The notes: generated from the letters alone by a model not told the origin. A stretch of DNA of 40,568 bases from an uncultured Holophagaceae bacterium (GCA_903884655.1 CAISFO010000042.1:1-40568); one strand, 5' to 3'; positions 8,493-16,976 are shown, counted from the stretch's first letter. A program made the numbers and translations.

Positions 8493-9398
8493 TCACGCCT
8501 TGCGCACGTTCCCCACGTTGAAGGCACCGGGTTGGATGGGCAGCCAGTGGTTCACGAGAAGGGGCTGCGCCACCTTGTCCGCGGCCTTGAGGCGCTTGAT
8601 GGTGCCTGCGTGGTCCTGGGCGGCCACCACGATGGCGAAGGCGTGGGCCAGGGCCGCGAAGGTGGTGATGCTGCAGCTGAAGAGCAGGTCCTCGCTGGGC
8701 ACGGGAATGAGGAGATCCGAAAAGGGCTTCAAGGGCGAGTCCATGCGGTCCGAGAAGGCGATGACCGGGATCCCGCTTTCCTTGGCGAAGATGGCGGAGT
8801 CCACGGTCTCGCGGCTATAGGGGGCGAAGCTCAGGACCACCAGGAGATCCTCGGCGCCGAGGTTGGCCACCTGGTTCGAGAAGTCCGAGGGAATCGCCGC
8901 GATGCAGGGCAGGCCCGCCTGGGTGAAGTAGAAGCCCATGATGAGGCTCATGACGTGGGAGACGCCGCGGCCCAGGATCACGCGGTGGTGGGCCCTGACC
9001 AGCATCTTCACAGCTGCTTCTAGCGTGGGCTGGTCCACCATCTGGATGAGGCGCGCCAGATTCTCTCCGTCCCGGCGGGCTACTTCCGCCAGGGTTCCGA
9101 AGACATCCGTGGGGGATTCCATCAGCTCCAGATCCGAGTCCCCCGAACGTGCGTGGCAGGCGCCCCGGAGGGCGTCCCGGAACTCGCTGAAGCCCCCGTA
9201 GCCGAGCCGCCGGGCGAAGCGCACCACGGTGCCGACACTGACTTCGGCCCGCTGCGCCATGGACTCGATGCCCCAGAGGGCGCCCAGCAGCGGATCGGAC
9301 ATGAGGGCATCCGCGACGCGCCGCATGGCCTCCGGCAGGTCCCGGTAGGCTTCCGCGAGGCGCGTCTGGATGGGCTGGGGGAGGTTGTCGTTCGCCAT
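8493..9398 (-). CDS. MurR/RpiR-family transcriptional regulator
   Basis: A 301-residue regulator with an N-terminal RpiR-type helix-turn-helix (about residues 1-77; core SMAQRAEVSVGTVVRFARRLGYGGFSEFRDAL) and a C-terminal SIS domain (about 120-260; GRGVSHVMSLIMGFYF, FAPYSRETVDSAIFAKESGIPVIAFSD). The SIS domain in this family binds phosphosugars or related effectors. Here its neighbours are nucleobase genes, so the effector could be a nucleoside-derived sugar phosphate or a purine degradation product (inference). It lies between uraA (59 bp upstream) and the deaminase (24 bp downstream) on the same strand, and probably autoregulates that operon and perhaps the importer. Confidence 0.9.
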   Translation of the reverse strand: MANDNLPQPIQTRLAEAYRDLPEAMRRVADALMSDPLLGALWGIESMAQRAEVSVGTVVRFARRLGYGGFSEFRDALRGACHARSGDSDLELMESPTDVFGTLAEVARRDGENLARLIQMVDQPTLEAAVKMLVRAHHRVILGRGVSHVMSLIMGFYFTQAGLPCIAAIPSDFSNQVANLGAEDLLVVLSFAPYSRETVDSAIFAKESGIPVIAFSDRMDSPLKPFSDLLIPVPSEDLLFSCSITTFAALAHAFAIVVAAQDHAGTIKRLKAADKVAQPLLVNHWLPIQPGAFNVGNVRKA

Positions 9399-9457
9399 TT
9401 TGATGGGAAATCATACCATCCAGCGGCGTTCCGATGGTTCCCCCGGCAAGAAATTGA

Positions 9458-10738
9458 TCAGTGCTGGGCTTCGGCGTCGTTGCTGATGCCCAGGCGGTCG
9501 AAGGCGTAGAACACCAGGCTCAGGAAGATGGCCACCACGGTGCCCAGGGCCATGCCCTTCAGCTCCACGGTGCCCAGCTTCACGGCGGCGCCGCTGATGC
9601 CGCTGATGAGCACCACCGAGGTGAGGATCAGGTTGCGGGACTGGGTGTAGTCCACCTTCTTCTCGATGAGCATGCGGATGCCCGCGGCGGCGATGACGCC
9701 GAAGAGCAGGATGCAGACGCCACCCATGACGGGCGTGGGGATGCTGCGGATGATCGCCGCCAGCTTGCCGGAGAAGGAGACCAGGATGGCGATGATGGCG
9801 GTGCCGCGGATGACCCACACGCTGTAGACCTTGGTGATGGCCATGACGCCGATGTTCTCGCCGTAGGTGGTGTTGGGCGTGGCGCCCACCAGGCCCGACA
9901 GCACGTTGGAGATGCCGTCACCCAGCAGGGAGCGGTGCAGGCCGGGATCCTTCATCAGGTCACGTCCCACGATGTTCCCGGTGACCACCAGGTGGCCCAC
10001 ATGTTCGGCCAGCACCACCAGGGAGGCGGGCAGGATGATGAGAATGGCCTGGAGGTTGAAGGTGGGCGCATAGAGGGTCGGCACCTGGAACCAGGGGGCC
10101 ATGCGGACCGCCTGCAGGTCCACCACGCCGAGGCCCAGGGAGAGGAGGTAGCCGGCGATGACGCCCAGCAGCACCGGGATCACCGCCAGGAAGCCGCGCA
10201 GCAGCACCGAGGCCAGGATGGTGATGGCGAGGGTGCCCAGGGATACCAGCAGGGCCGTGGGGATGGACATGCCCAGCACCGCCGGGCCGGCCGTGAGGCC
10301 CGCCATGTTCGTGGCCACCGGGGCCAGCTCCAGGCCGATGATGGCCACGATGGCGCCCATGGCCGCGGGCGGGAAGATGACATCGATCCAGCCCGTGCCG
10401 GCGAAGCGCACCACCTGGGACACCAGGATGAAGATAAGGCCGAAGACGATGAAGCCGCCCTGGGCCGCGGAATAGCTCAGCCCCGCCGCCATGACGGCGA
10501 AGACCGGCGAGAGGAAGGCGAAACTGGAGCCGAGGTAGGCCGGGATGCGGCCCTTGGCCACGAAGAGGTAGATCAGCGTGCCAACGCCGTTCATCAGCAG
10601 GCAGGTGGCTGGATTCACCTTGAAGAGGAAGGGCACCAGCACCGTCGCGCCGAACATGGCGAACAGATGCTGAAGGCTGAGGGGCACGGTCTGTGCGATG
10701 GGCAGGCGTTCTTCGACGTCGATGGTGCGGCGTTCCAT
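9458..10738 (-). CDS. uraA: Uracil/xanthine permease, NCS2 family (UraA-like)
   Basis: A nucleobase:cation symporter of about 426 residues from the preferred start, with 14 predicted helices. UraA hallmarks are LVVLAEHVGHLVVTG, which carries the substrate-binding Glu, and TPNTTYGENIGVMAITKVYS, which carries the second Glu, so uracil is the likeliest substrate. The frame can be extended to an ATG at 10837, but MERRTIDVEERLPIAQ at 10738 is the usual start of the family and has GAGG upstream, whereas the extra 33 residues are Pro/Arg-rich and have no ribosome site. It is divergent from mraZ and forms the head of the uraA-rpiR-deaminase operon. Confidence 0.9.
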   Translation of the reverse strand: MERRTIDVEERLPIAQTVPLSLQHLFAMFGATVLVPFLFKVNPATCLLMNGVGTLIYLFVAKGRIPAYLGSSFAFLSPVFAVMAAGLSYSAAQGGFIVFGLIFILVSQVVRFAGTGWIDVIFPPAAMGAIVAIIGLELAPVATNMAGLTAGPAVLGMSIPTALLVSLGTLAITILASVLLRGFLAVIPVLLGVIAGYLLSLGLGVVDLQAVRMAPWFQVPTLYAPTFNLQAILIILPASLVVLAEHVGHLVVTGNIVGRDLMKDPGLHRSLLGDGISNVLSGLVGATPNTTYGENIGVMAITKVYSVWVIRGTAIIAILVSFSGKLAAIIRSIPTPVMGGVCILLFGVIAAAGIRMLIEKKVDYTQSRNLILTSVVLISGISGAAVKLGTVELKGMALGTVVAIFLSLVFYAFDRLGISNDAEAQH

Positions 10739-10903
10739 GGGGGCCCTCGGGATGCTGTCTGTTGTTTGGGTACGGCCGAAGATTCTCGGTGGAGCAGCCT
10801 CGGCGGCGGTGGGTTTTTCAAACGGAATGGAAACCATTCTCGACCACTCGGTGCGAAGCAGGCATCACAAATCGAGCTCCCCTTTCAAACCTCCGCAACC
10901 TGA

Positions 10904-10925
10904 CCAAGGCGAAAACGCTCCTTGG
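10904..10925. promoter_or_regulatory. Dyad CCAAGG-N10-CCTTGG between uraA and mraZ
   Basis: CCAAGG (10904-10909) and CCTTGG (10920-10925) form an inverted repeat around GCGTTTTCG-like DNA in the divergent intergenic region. It lies on the uraA side of the mraZ control region and could be an operator, for example for the RpiR protein encoded downstream of uraA. Only the dyad is seen; the role is a guess. Confidence 0.3.
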
Positions 10926-10949
10926 TTGCGTATCTTTTTCGCTTTTAAT
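10922..10949 (+). promoter_or_regulatory. Candidate mraZ/dcw promoter
   Basis: TTGGTT (10922-10927) and TTTAAT (10944-10949) have a 16-bp spacer and lie in the only AT-rich stretch before mraZ. The -10 box is good and the -35 box is weak. Transcription would start near 10956, placing the AGTGG boxes in the early transcribed region, as MraZ boxes lie downstream of the promoter in other bacteria. Confidence 0.35.
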
Positions 10950-10986
10950 TCCACTTGTTGAAAACAGACAGCTTTCTACACTTTGA

Positions 10987-11031
10987 AGTGGTTCTCAGTG
11001 GAGAAAAGTGGGCTGAAGTGGATGAAAGTGG
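10987..11031 (+). promoter_or_regulatory. MraZ operator: five AGTGG boxes at 10-bp period
   Basis: AGTGG occurs at 10987, 10997, 11007, 11017 and 11027, each separated by exactly five bases, so all boxes face the same side of the helix. Known: MraZ binds direct repeats containing a G-rich core (TGGG-type in E. coli, GTG-type in mycoplasmas) spaced by five bases upstream of its own gene, and represses the dcw operon. Position about 50-95 bp before the mraZ start fits autoregulation. Five copies is more than the three to four usual in E. coli-like operators. Confidence 0.85.
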
Positions 11032-11082
11032 TCCAAGCCGGTTCAGGACTCTCTTCGGGATGGATGATTGAAAGGCTTACCG

Positions 11083-11547
11083 GTGCTGCGACTTCGCGGG
11101 AATTCGCCGGCCACAGTGGATGAGAAGGGGCGTCTCAAACTCCCCACCTCCTTCAAGGCCGAGCTGGAGACCTTCGCCCAGGGCGAAGGGGGCGGAGCCC
11201 TGCGGCACTACCTCACTTCCCTGGATGGCCGTTCCGCCCGCCTCTATCCCTTGCCGGTCTGGGAGGCCATCGAGGCCCGCCTGGCGGCCCTGCCTTCCAC
11301 CAGCCCCGCCAAGCGCAAGTTCCTGGAGACCACCGCCTATTTCGGCAGCGAGGTGGAGCCCGATGCCCAGGGTCGCTTCGTCATCCCGCCCATCCTGCGC
11401 GAAGCCGCCCAGCTCACCGGCGAGGTGGCCGTCCTCGGCCAGATGGACCACTTGGCCCTGTGGAACAAGGCCGGCTTCGAGCGGCGTCTCGCGGCCGAAC
11501 CCCTCGGCGCCGAGGACCTGGCCCAGCTCGCGGACCTGGGAATCTGA
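11083..11547 (+). CDS. mraZ: Transcriptional regulator MraZ
   Basis: A two-domain AbrB-like swapped-hairpin protein that forms a ring and represses the dcw cluster. The first DNA-contact loop is SPATVDEKGRLKLP near the N-terminus; the second half repeats it as VEPDAQGRFVIPPILREAA. The best start is GTG 11083, giving MLRLRGNSPATVDEKGR, with AAAGG eight bases upstream. An in-frame TTG at 11068 would add five residues and has a weaker GGATGGA site. The stop overlaps the rsmH start (TGATG). Five AGTGG boxes lie just upstream. Confidence 0.9.
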   Translation: MLRLRGNSPATVDEKGRLKLPTSFKAELETFAQGEGGGALRHYLTSLDGRSARLYPLPVWEAIEARLAALPSTSPAKRKFLETTAYFGSEVEPDAQGRFVIPPILREAAQLTGEVAVLGQMDHLALWNKAGFERRLAAEPLGAEDLAQLADLGI

Positions 11548-12512
11548 TGATGACGATCCCCGCCCCTGTCCATGTTCCTGTCCTGCTCCAGGAAGTGCTG
11601 GACAACCTCGTGCTGCCCCCGGCCGCGCGGATCCTCGACCTCACCCTGGGTCTCGGCGGCCACGCGGCGGCTCTGCTGGGCAGCGCCGATGCCGACACCC
11701 GCTACCTGGGCGTGGACCGGGATCCCGAAGCCAGGGCCCTGGCCGCGGAGCGGCTGGCTTCGGATGCCCGCCTCAGCATCCTGGGCTGCGCCTACGAGGA
11801 GCTCTGGGACGAGCCCCATTTCCTCGCCTGGCGGGCCGCCCAGGCCCCGGAGGGCTTCGACGCCATCCTGGCGGACCTTGGGGTCTCCACCCTGCAGCTG
11901 CGCACCCCGGGGCGGGGGTTCAGCTTCCGGGATGCCGGTCCGCTGGACATGCGCATGGATCCTGAGCACGGCCTCTCCGCCCGCGCCTGGATCGCCGAGC
12001 AGACCGATGAAAGCCTGGCCAACGCCATCTACCAGTACGGCGAGGAGCGGGCCAGCCGTCCCATTGCCAGGGCCATCCTGCGGGCCCTCCACGAAGGCCG
12101 TCTGGACACCACCCACGACCTGGCCCGGGCCGTCTACACCGTGATCCCCCGCGAGCCCGCCAAGCGGAAAGGGCACAGCGATCCCGCCACCCGCACCTTC
12201 CAGGCCATCCGCATCGCCGTGAACGGCGAGCTGGACCGCCTGGCGGCCTCCCTTGAAGCGGCCGTGTTCCAGCTGCGCCCCGGGGGCCGTCTCGCCGTCA
12301 TCAGCTTCCACAGCCTGGAGGACCGCATCGTCAAGCAGACCCTGCGCCGTCTCGCGGGCATCTACGACGGACCGGGCCGCACCGCGCCCATGGAACTGCC
12401 CAAGGTCGTGAAGCTCATCCATGCCGGTGGCATCGCGCCCAGCGAGGCCGAAGCCGCTGTCAATCCCCCCTCCCGTTCCGCCCGCCTGCGCGTGGCGGAA
12501 CGGCTCCCCTGA
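11547..12512 (+). CDS. rsmH: 16S rRNA (cytosine(1402)-N4)-methyltransferase RsmH
   Basis: A 321-residue SAM-dependent methyltransferase that modifies C1402 in the ribosomal P site. Seen: the N-terminal HVPVLLQEVLDNL motif, SAM-binding ILDLTLGLGGHAAALL (usually DxTLGxGGH), DRDPEA at the second acidic position, LADLGVST, the LDMRMD motif, TFQAIRIAVNGEL and the C-terminal ISFHSLEDRIVK. Two adjacent ATGs (11547, 11550) can serve as start; either couples to the mraZ stop. The frame is open further upstream inside mraZ, but no family sequence lies there. Confidence 0.93.
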   Translation: MMTIPAPVHVPVLLQEVLDNLVLPPAARILDLTLGLGGHAAALLGSADADTRYLGVDRDPEARALAAERLASDARLSILGCAYEELWDEPHFLAWRAAQAPEGFDAILADLGVSTLQLRTPGRGFSFRDAGPLDMRMDPEHGLSARAWIAEQTDESLANAIYQYGEERASRPIARAILRALHEGRLDTTHDLARAVYTVIPREPAKRKGHSDPATRTFQAIRIAVNGELDRLAASLEAAVFQLRPGGRLAVISFHSLEDRIVKQTLRRLAGIYDGPGRTAPMELPKVVKLIHAGGIAPSEAEAAVNPPSRSARLRVAERLP

Positions 12513-12523
12513 ACGAGGTCCCC

Positions 12524-12892
12524 ATGGTCGCTGGAACCCTGCCAAGCCACGCCTCTCCCGTCCGCACCGTGGAGAGCGAGGGCATCCTGCGCATGCTCCT
12601 GCTGGTGCTGGCCCTGGCCATGCCCCTGGCCACCCTCGCCTACCTGAAGATCCAGAGCACCCGGCTGAGCTACGCCATGGGCGAGATCAAGGAACGCATC
12701 CACAAGGAGGAGGAACTGCAGCGCAAGCTCATGCTGGAGCGCAGCCGCTTCCAGCGGGACGAGGAGGTCCAGGTCTATGCCCAGAAGGCGGGCCTGCAGC
12801 CCCGCAAGCAGGGGCACCTGATCCGCCGCGCCTTCACCGTCGAGGATCAGCGCATCGCCCGGCTGCGGCCGGTGTCGTCGGATGGGCTGTAG
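12524..12892 (+). CDS. ftsL: FtsL-like cell division protein
   Basis: A 122-residue bitopic protein with a short cytoplasmic N-terminus, one membrane helix (about residues 21-42, GILRMLLLVLALAMPLATLAYL) and a charged heptad-like periplasmic helix (MGEIKERIHKEEELQRKLMLERSRF). The sequence itself is weakly conserved, as is typical for FtsL; identity rests on size, topology, coiled coil and position between rsmH and the division transpeptidase. FtsL joins FtsB/FtsQ in activating septal peptidoglycan synthesis. ATG 12524 has GAGGT upstream, 11 bp after the rsmH stop. Confidence 0.8.
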   Translation: MVAGTLPSHASPVRTVESEGILRMLLLVLALAMPLATLAYLKIQSTRLSYAMGEIKERIHKEEELQRKLMLERSRFQRDEEVQVYAQKAGLQPRKQGHLIRRAFTVEDQRIARLRPVSSDGL

Positions 12893-12956
12893 GCGGTAAC
12901 CTGTAGGCCGCGGGCCGCGAGGCCCCATCACCGCTACAACCAGCCCCGGCTCCCCC

Positions 12957-15098
12957 GTGTCCCTCCGCTTTGCCACTGAACCCCATGTTTCCAGGCGCGT
13001 CCTGGGTCGCCAGGACCCTGATGACCTGCTGAGCCGCCGCATGCCCTGGATCCTGGGCTTCATGGCCTTCTGGGCCCTTTGCATCTTCCTGAGGCTGCTC
13101 TGGCTGCAGGGGGTCGAGCACAAGCGCTACAAGGCCAAGGCTGACCAGCAGCACACCACCCTCGTGCCGATACCGCCCATCCGGGGCGAGCTGCGGGACC
13201 GCCGCGGTGAGCCCCTCGCCATCTCCATCAAGGTGGAAAGCCTGTTCGCGGATCCCCGCGGCTTTTATCCAGACTACAAATCGGGGCGTGGGGAGGACCG
13301 CCAGTGGGGCAACCCCGACCGGAAGTTCGCTTCCGAAGTGGCGGCCAAGCTGGCCCCGATCCTCGAGCAGACCAAGGCCCAGGTGCTGGACAAGCTCCTG
13401 CGGAAGAAGACCTTCGTCTACCTGGAGCGCCACCTGCCGCCCGCCAAGGTGGCCGCCATCCGCGCCCTGGACCTGGACGGCATCGAGTTCCAGCCCGAAA
13501 GCCAGCGCTTCTATCCCCGGGGCAGTCTGGCGGCCCAGATCATCGGCTTCACCAACATCGACGGGCTGGGCCAGCTGGGCATCGAGCAGACCTACGACCA
13601 GCAGCTGAAGGGGGTGAAGGGTGAGCTCATCGCGCCCCGGGACGCCCATGGCAAGCTGCTCATCCTCCAGGAGAACTACAGCCAGGTGCCCGTGAACGGG
13701 GCCTCGCTGCAGCTCAGCATCGACGCCTCCATCCAGCACATCGTGGAGAACGCCCTCGAAGAAGGCATGCGGGTCTCCCGGCCCCACACCGCCTACGCGG
13801 TGGTGGTGGATCCCCAGACCGGCGAAATCCTGGCCATGGCGGGCACCCCCACCTTCGATCCCAACCACATCCTGCCGAAGAAGTTCCACAACCGCACGGA
13901 GTCCGATCTGTCCGCCGGGGAGCGGGAGGAGCTGCACCGGGAGCTGGAGCGGCAGAAAGCAGCCCGCAAGGTGCATCCCGTCGAGGATGTCTACGAGCCC
14001 GGTTCCACCATGAAGATCTTCACTGCCGCCATCGCGCTGGAAGAGCGCAAGGTCCACCTCGGCGAGAAGATCGACTGCATGGGTGGACGCTGGCTCTACA
14101 GTCCCAAAGTGCCGCCCATCACGGACACCCATCACCACGGCGTCCTCAGCTTCGAGGAAGTCCTCTGGCAGAGCTCCAACGTGGGGGCCGCCAAGATGGG
14201 CACCCGGCTGAATCCCGCCGTCCACTACCAGTACCTGCGGAAGTTCGGCTTCGGCGACGCCACGGGCCTGAACTTCCCCGGCGAAAGCCCCGGTCGCCTC
14301 ATCGCCCCGGACCGCTGGAGCGTGCCTACCCAGTACACCTTCTCCTACGGCTACGGCCTCAGCACCACGCCCCTGCAGATCCTCATGGCCGGCTGCGCCC
14401 TGGCCAATGGCGGCAAGCTCATGCAGCCGATCCTCGTGCAGCGCATCTACAACGACAAGGGGCTGCTGCTGAAGGAGTTCAAGCCCACCATCCGCGGCCA
14501 GGTCCTGAGCGAGGAAACCGCGAACCTCATGAAGGAGACCCTCAAGGGTGTCCTCACCCAGGGCACGGGCAAGCGGGCCCAGCTCGACAACGGCGTGGAG
14601 GCCTTCGGCAAGACGGGCACCAGTCGCAAACTCATCGATGGCAAGTACGACCCCAAGCGCCACTTCGCCTCCTTCATGGGCTTCTTCCCCGCGGACAAGC
14701 CCCAGTTCGGCGTGCTGGTGATGCTGGACGATCCCGCGGGCGACACCACCGGCGGCGACGTGGCGGCGCCCCTCTTCAAGCGCATCGGCGATGGCATCCT
14801 GCGGTTCCGCGAAACCTCGCCGGACCCGGACCGCGAGGCCGACCTCAAGCTGTCCCTCCGGGACTGGCCCGTGAGCGAAACGGACGAGGCCGCGGTGCAT
14901 GTGGAGCGTGGTCGCGTCCCTGATCTCACAGGGCTCAGCCTCAAGGCCGCCATCCACCGCGTGGTGCTGGTGGGTGGCCATCCGAAGGTTGAAGCGGCGC
15001 CCGGCGTCACGGCCACCCGGGTGCTGGGCCAGAGCCCGGACCCCGGCACCCCGCTGGAACCCGGCACCGTGGTGAAGATCAAGGCGGGCCTGCCATGA
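12957..15098 (+). CDS. ftsI: Penicillin-binding protein / division transpeptidase FtsI with C-terminal PASTA domain
   Basis: A 713-residue class B PBP. There is a short cytoplasmic N-terminus, one membrane helix (about residues 28-48), then the pedestal domain (RGELRDRRGEPLA) and the transpeptidase domain with active-site STMK in EPGSTMKIF, SSN in LWQSSNVGA and KTGTS. A C-terminal PASTA domain (VPDLTGLSLKAAIHRV ... VVKIKAGLP) occupies about the last 65 residues. PASTA-bearing FtsI is found in several phyla outside the Proteobacteria. The start is GTG 12957 with no clear ribosome site, so the N-terminus is uncertain. A 64-bp GC-rich spacer separates it from ftsL; the stop overlaps murE (ATGA). 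Confidence 0.92.
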   Translation: MSLRFATEPHVSRRVLGRQDPDDLLSRRMPWILGFMAFWALCIFLRLLWLQGVEHKRYKAKADQQHTTLVPIPPIRGELRDRRGEPLAISIKVESLFADPRGFYPDYKSGRGEDRQWGNPDRKFASEVAAKLAPILEQTKAQVLDKLLRKKTFVYLERHLPPAKVAAIRALDLDGIEFQPESQRFYPRGSLAAQIIGFTNIDGLGQLGIEQTYDQQLKGVKGELIAPRDAHGKLLILQENYSQVPVNGASLQLSIDASIQHIVENALEEGMRVSRPHTAYAVVVDPQTGEILAMAGTPTFDPNHILPKKFHNRTESDLSAGEREELHRELERQKAARKVHPVEDVYEPGSTMKIFTAAIALEERKVHLGEKIDCMGGRWLYSPKVPPITDTHHHGVLSFEEVLWQSSNVGAAKMGTRLNPAVHYQYLRKFGFGDATGLNFPGESPGRLIAPDRWSVPTQYTFSYGYGLSTTPLQILMAGCALANGGKLMQPILVQRIYNDKGLLLKEFKPTIRGQVLSEETANLMKETLKGVLTQGTGKRAQLDNGVEAFGKTGTSRKLIDGKYDPKRHFASFMGFFPADKPQFGVLVMLDDPAGDTTGGDVAAPLFKRIGDGILRFRETSPDPDREADLKLSLRDWPVSETDEAAVHVERGRVPDLTGLSLKAAIHRVVLVGGHPKVEAAPGVTATRVLGQSPDPGTPLEPGTVVKIKAGLP

Positions 15099-16564
15099 AC
15101 CTCGACTCCCTCATCGATGGCATCGCCATCCGCCACTCCGGACCGGACGTGGAGGTGCTGGACCTCACCAGTGACAGCCGGGAGGTGCGCCCCGGCTGGG
15201 CCTTCCTGGCCTTGAAGGGAGAGAAAGCCGACGGGGATTCGTTCATCCCCCAGGCTCTCGCCCAAGGCGCTTGCGCCATCCTTTCTCACTCTGGCGTGGA
15301 CACGCCAGAGCAAGTCGCGGCCTGCACCTTCCTGGCGGACCCGCGGCTGCGCATGGCGGAGATGGCCCGCCGGCTGCACGGCACGCCCGACGAACGGCTG
15401 GCTGTGATCGGTGTGACCGGTACCAACGGCAAGACCACCACCACCACCCTCATCCGGCAGCTCCTGCGCGGGGCCGGCATCGGCTGCGGCCTCATCGGGA
15501 CCGTCCTGAATGCCGCGGGTGACCTGGAAGAGGAAGCCGTGCGCACCACGCCGGAAAGCACTTCGTTCTACCGCTGGCTGCGGCGCAGCGTGGAGGCGGG
15601 CGACGCGGCCTCGGCGGTGGAGGTGAGCAGCCACGCCCTCTGCCTGGGTCGGGTCCACGGGGCACTCTTCAAGGTGGGCGTGTTCACCAACCTCACCCAG
15701 GACCACCTGGACTACCACGGCACCCTGGAGGATTACTTCCAGGCCAAGGCCCGGCTCAAGACCCAGAGCGAACGCTTCCTGGTGAACGTCGATGACCCCT
15801 ACGGTCGCCGCCTGCTGGAAGGGGGCCGGTGCTGGGGTTACGCCATCGACAGCGAGGCCGACTACCGGGCCACGGAGCTGGAACTGGGCCCCACGGGCAC
15901 GCGGTTCCGCCTGCAGGGCCTCCAGGGCGACTTCGACGTGGAGAGCCCGCTGCTGGGGCGCTTCAACGCCTACAACCTGCTGGCGGCCCTGGCGGCCTGC
16001 GCCGAGGCCGGCTTCAAGCTGGACCGGCTTCTGCCGGTGGTTTCCAAGGTGACCGGCGCTCCCGGACGGCTGGAGCGCGTGGACTGCGGTCAGCCCTTCG
16101 GCGTGATGGTGGACTATGCCCACACGCCCGATGCCCTGGAGAAGCTCCTCACCGAAGGCCGGCGTCTGCTTCCGAGTGGGGGCCGCCTGCACGTGCTGTT
16201 CGGCTGCGGCGGCGACCGCGACCGCACCAAGCGGCCCCTCATGGCCGCGGCCGTGGCTGCAGGGGCGGACGTGCTCTGGCACACCAGCGACAACCCCCGC
16301 AGCGAGGATCCAGAACGCATCCTCGACGATGCCGCCCCGGGCATTCCCGAACCCATCCGCACCAATGGGGCCCGCTACCACCGCAATGCCGACCGCCGCG
16401 AAACCGTGCGCCAGGCCCTGGCCGACTGCCGGCCCGGCGACCTGCTGTTGCTCGCAGGGAAGGGCCACGAGCCCTACCAGGAGATCCACGGCGTCAAGCA
16501 TCCCTACAGTGATCGCGCCGCCGTGGAGGCGGTGCTGGGTGGTCAGACAAAGGGAGAGGCATGA
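15095..16564 (+). CDS. murE: UDP-N-acetylmuramoyl-tripeptide synthetase MurE (meso-DAP type)
   Basis: A 489-residue Mur ligase that adds the third stem amino acid to UDP-MurNAc-L-Ala-D-Glu in the cytosol. ATP loop VTGTNGKTTTTT lies at about residues 109-120, followed by the Mur ligase central motif EVSSHAL, HLDYHGT and the carbamylated-Lys region AKARLKTQ. DNPRSEDP near residue 404 carries the DNPR signature that selects meso-diaminopimelate over lysine, so the wall is predicted to be DAP-type. ATG 15095 overlaps the ftsI stop (ATGA). The stop is followed by about 410 bp of repeat DNA before sua5. Confidence 0.94.
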   Translation: MNLDSLIDGIAIRHSGPDVEVLDLTSDSREVRPGWAFLALKGEKADGDSFIPQALAQGACAILSHSGVDTPEQVAACTFLADPRLRMAEMARRLHGTPDERLAVIGVTGTNGKTTTTTLIRQLLRGAGIGCGLIGTVLNAAGDLEEEAVRTTPESTSFYRWLRRSVEAGDAASAVEVSSHALCLGRVHGALFKVGVFTNLTQDHLDYHGTLEDYFQAKARLKTQSERFLVNVDDPYGRRLLEGGRCWGYAIDSEADYRATELELGPTGTRFRLQGLQGDFDVESPLLGRFNAYNLLAALAACAEAGFKLDRLLPVVSKVTGAPGRLERVDCGQPFGVMVDYAHTPDALEKLLTEGRRLLPSGGRLHVLFGCGGDRDRTKRPLMAAAVAAGADVLWHTSDNPRSEDPERILDDAAPGIPEPIRTNGARYHRNADRRETVRQALADCRPGDLLLLAGKGHEPYQEIHGVKHPYSDRAAVEAVLGGQTKGEA

Positions 16565-16608
16565 ATCTCTCCACCACCCCAGGCAACGGCCCACAGAAGT
16601 GGCCTGAC

Positions 16609-16961
16609 TTTCATCGGTGTTCATCGGGGTTCATCGGTGGTTCAAGCAAGCTCTTTTCTGACGTCTTATGGTCCATGGAAAAAACAAAAGGAGCTGGAAC
16701 ACAGAAGACACAGAAATTCACAGAAGACACAGAGAAAAGCAGGGGCGTCCGTTCTGTGAGCGCGGGCTGCATCCCGGGGGCGCCTGATCCGCGTCCCGAA
16801 AGCGCGGTCCAGGCGCCCCCGGGAGCACTTCCGCGTATCCTGCGAGATTCCGTGCCTTCCGCGACCAGTAAGGACACTGGGAGGATTTTCGGAAGCATGG
16901 CCGGAATCCTCTCGCCGCAGTTTTCTGTGGGTTCTGTGAGGCTCTGTGTCTTCTGTGTTCC
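16609..16961. repeat. Composite intergenic repeat: TCATCGGTGT array plus ACACAGAAG inverted arms
   Basis: The 412-bp gap between murE and sua5 (16565-16976) is filled by repeats. Tandem TCATCGG(T/G)GT decamers occupy 16611-16640, the same word as at 7761-7790. GGAACACAGAAGACACAGAA (16696-16715), with a second CACAGAAGACACAGAG (16720-16735), is the left arm; CTCTGTGTCTTCTGTGTTCC (16942-16961) is the inverted right arm. In the centre, CCCGGGGGCGCCTG (16773-16786) pairs perfectly with CAGGCGCCCCCGGG (16810-16823). The right arm ends seven bases before the AGGAGG site of sua5. The whole block would be transcribed within the mur operon. An open frame runs through it from 16561, but it is repeat-derived and I do not call it a gene. 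Confidence 0.75.
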
Positions 16962-16976
16962 GCTTTTAGGAGGTCC

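Noticed and set aside
10739..10837. N-terminal 33-residue extension of the uracil permease
   Set aside because: No ribosome site, Pro/Arg-rich and unlike the family; the ATG at 10738 gives the canonical N-terminus.
12885..12956. CTGTAGGC direct repeat and GC-rich stem between ftsL and ftsI
   Set aside because: Two copies only, one formed by the ftsL stop itself; too short to call an element.
12834..14981. 715-codon - strand frame opposite ftsI
   Set aside because: Antisense shadow of the PBP gene. Composition is His/Gly/Asp/Val-rich with no domain; the + strand product has all transpeptidase motifs.
14447..16624. 725-codon - strand frame opposite ftsI/murE
   Set aside because: Shadow frame; no recognisable motif, while murE on the + strand is complete.
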